This document shows positions 63,784 to 64,000 of a stretch of 64,000 nucleotides of DNA, piece by piece. The notes under the pieces were generated by a model, which saw nothing but the letters and a program-made list of their open reading frames with translations, was not told the origin of the DNA and did no database searches. This DNA is from Anaerolineales bacterium (GTDB lineage: Bacteria; Chloroflexota; Anaerolineae; Anaerolineales; UBA4823), in NCBI GenBank assembly GCA_025057645.1, contig JANXBJ010000001.1, positions 678,357 through 742,356 on the forward strand. Direction: 5' to 3'. Each line of letters opens with the position of its first letter. Within the stretch, counting starts at the first letter, position 1. The position numbers were made by a program, and so were the translations under genes.

Positions 63784-64000
63784 TCAGTGGAAACCCATTG
63801 CCCGATAATTGGGTCCTCCGCTCTGGATGCATTGGGCGATCTGACGGGCTTGTTCGATGAGGCACTGACGGAGGGGAAACTGCATCTGACGTAGTGGATG
63901 GGTATATTTGGTCTCCATGCGCTGCTCGTAGGCCTGTAAGAAGCGCCGTCTGCCTCCCTCCCTGAGCAGGACAGGGCGTTCGGCATCGCCCGCCTCAAAG
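63784..64000 (-). CDS. cas1: CRISPR-associated endonuclease Cas1, C-terminal part
   Basis: The last 71 residues of Cas1, the integrase that inserts spacers; the start lies beyond the window. The frame (first full codon 63997-63999) reads FEAGDAERPVLLREGG, then FLQAYEQRMETKYTH, PLRQMQFPLRQCLIEQARQIA and ends NYRAMGFH. The FLxAYExR and RxxLxxQARxxA patterns are typical Cas1 C-terminal segments. The order cas1-cas2-leader-array on one strand is standard. CRISPR type cannot be named without the interference genes. Confidence 0.88.
   Translation of the reverse strand, partial: FEAGDAERPVLLREGGRRRFLQAYEQRMETKYTHPLRQMQFPLRQCLIEQARQIAQCIQSGGPNYRAMGFH

Noticed and set aside
63732-63998. 88-codon minus-strand frame at the right edge
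   Set aside because: It is an out-of-frame reading of the cas1 end; only its last ten codons coincide with the true start of cas2.

Overview
The window is a gene-dense bacterial chromosome segment of about 50% G+C. Genes lie in short runs on both strands and often overlap by 4 nt (ATGA/GTGA). Nothing in it proves the taxon. The mix is what I would expect of a free-living, possibly thermophilic, anaerobic member of the Chloroflexota (Anaerolineae-like): housekeeping genes, an Hdr/Mvh hydrogenase set, envelope glycosyltransferases, an alpha-2-macroglobulin and a CRISPR locus. That assignment is inference.

Layout. 1-9.9 kb: secD (cut by the window edge) and secF, a prepilin peptidase, murA with Asp at the usual catalytic Cys, thioredoxin, scpA, a YyaL-type protein, hisS followed directly by tRNA-His, and a homocysteine methyltransferase. 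9.9-15.9 kb: a CAU tRNA and a three-gene minus-strand operon (aminotransferase, then a carboxylate-amine ligase fused to an M20 peptidase, then aspartate kinase). A strong promoter drives that operon through a leader peptide with two Thr-Thr-Thr runs and a terminator/antiterminator pair, which looks like classical threonine attenuation. 15.9-30.6 kb: isoprenoid synthase, tatD and phosphohexomutase; then nifS/mnmA, trmI, a Nudix hydrolase, rplY, an iron alcohol dehydrogenase, an LCP protein, smpB and zwf.

30.8-38.3 kb: hdrC-hdrB-hdrA-mvhD-mvhG-mvhA, an apparent flavin-bifurcating heterodisulfide-reductase/[NiFe]-hydrogenase complex. It is followed by a hydrogenase maturation protease fused to a cyclic-nucleotide-binding domain. 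38.4-44.6 kb: an acetyltransferase, a secreted two-repeat protein, a pentapeptide-repeat protein, fdhD, glpK, degV and a PH/SHOCT membrane protein. 44.7-56.7 kb: envelope polysaccharide genes (a WecA-like transferase with a CapD-like extension, an O-antigen-ligase/TPR protein, three glycosyltransferases), a patatin, an FmdB-like zinc ribbon and a class A penicillin-binding protein. The last is convergent with a giant alpha-2-macroglobulin (56.7-62.4 kb). 62.9-64 kb: a three-spacer CRISPR array, its leader with a good promoter, a frameshifted cas2 and the 3' end of cas1.

Promoters are clearly sigma70-like (TTGAC(A/G)-17 nt-TATAAT types). Several genes have the -10 box exactly 6-7 nt before the start codon, which predicts leaderless mRNAs. 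The most unusual items are the threonine-attenuated operon with its ligase/hydrolase fusion, the protease/cNMP fusion, the Asp-type MurA and the broken cas2.
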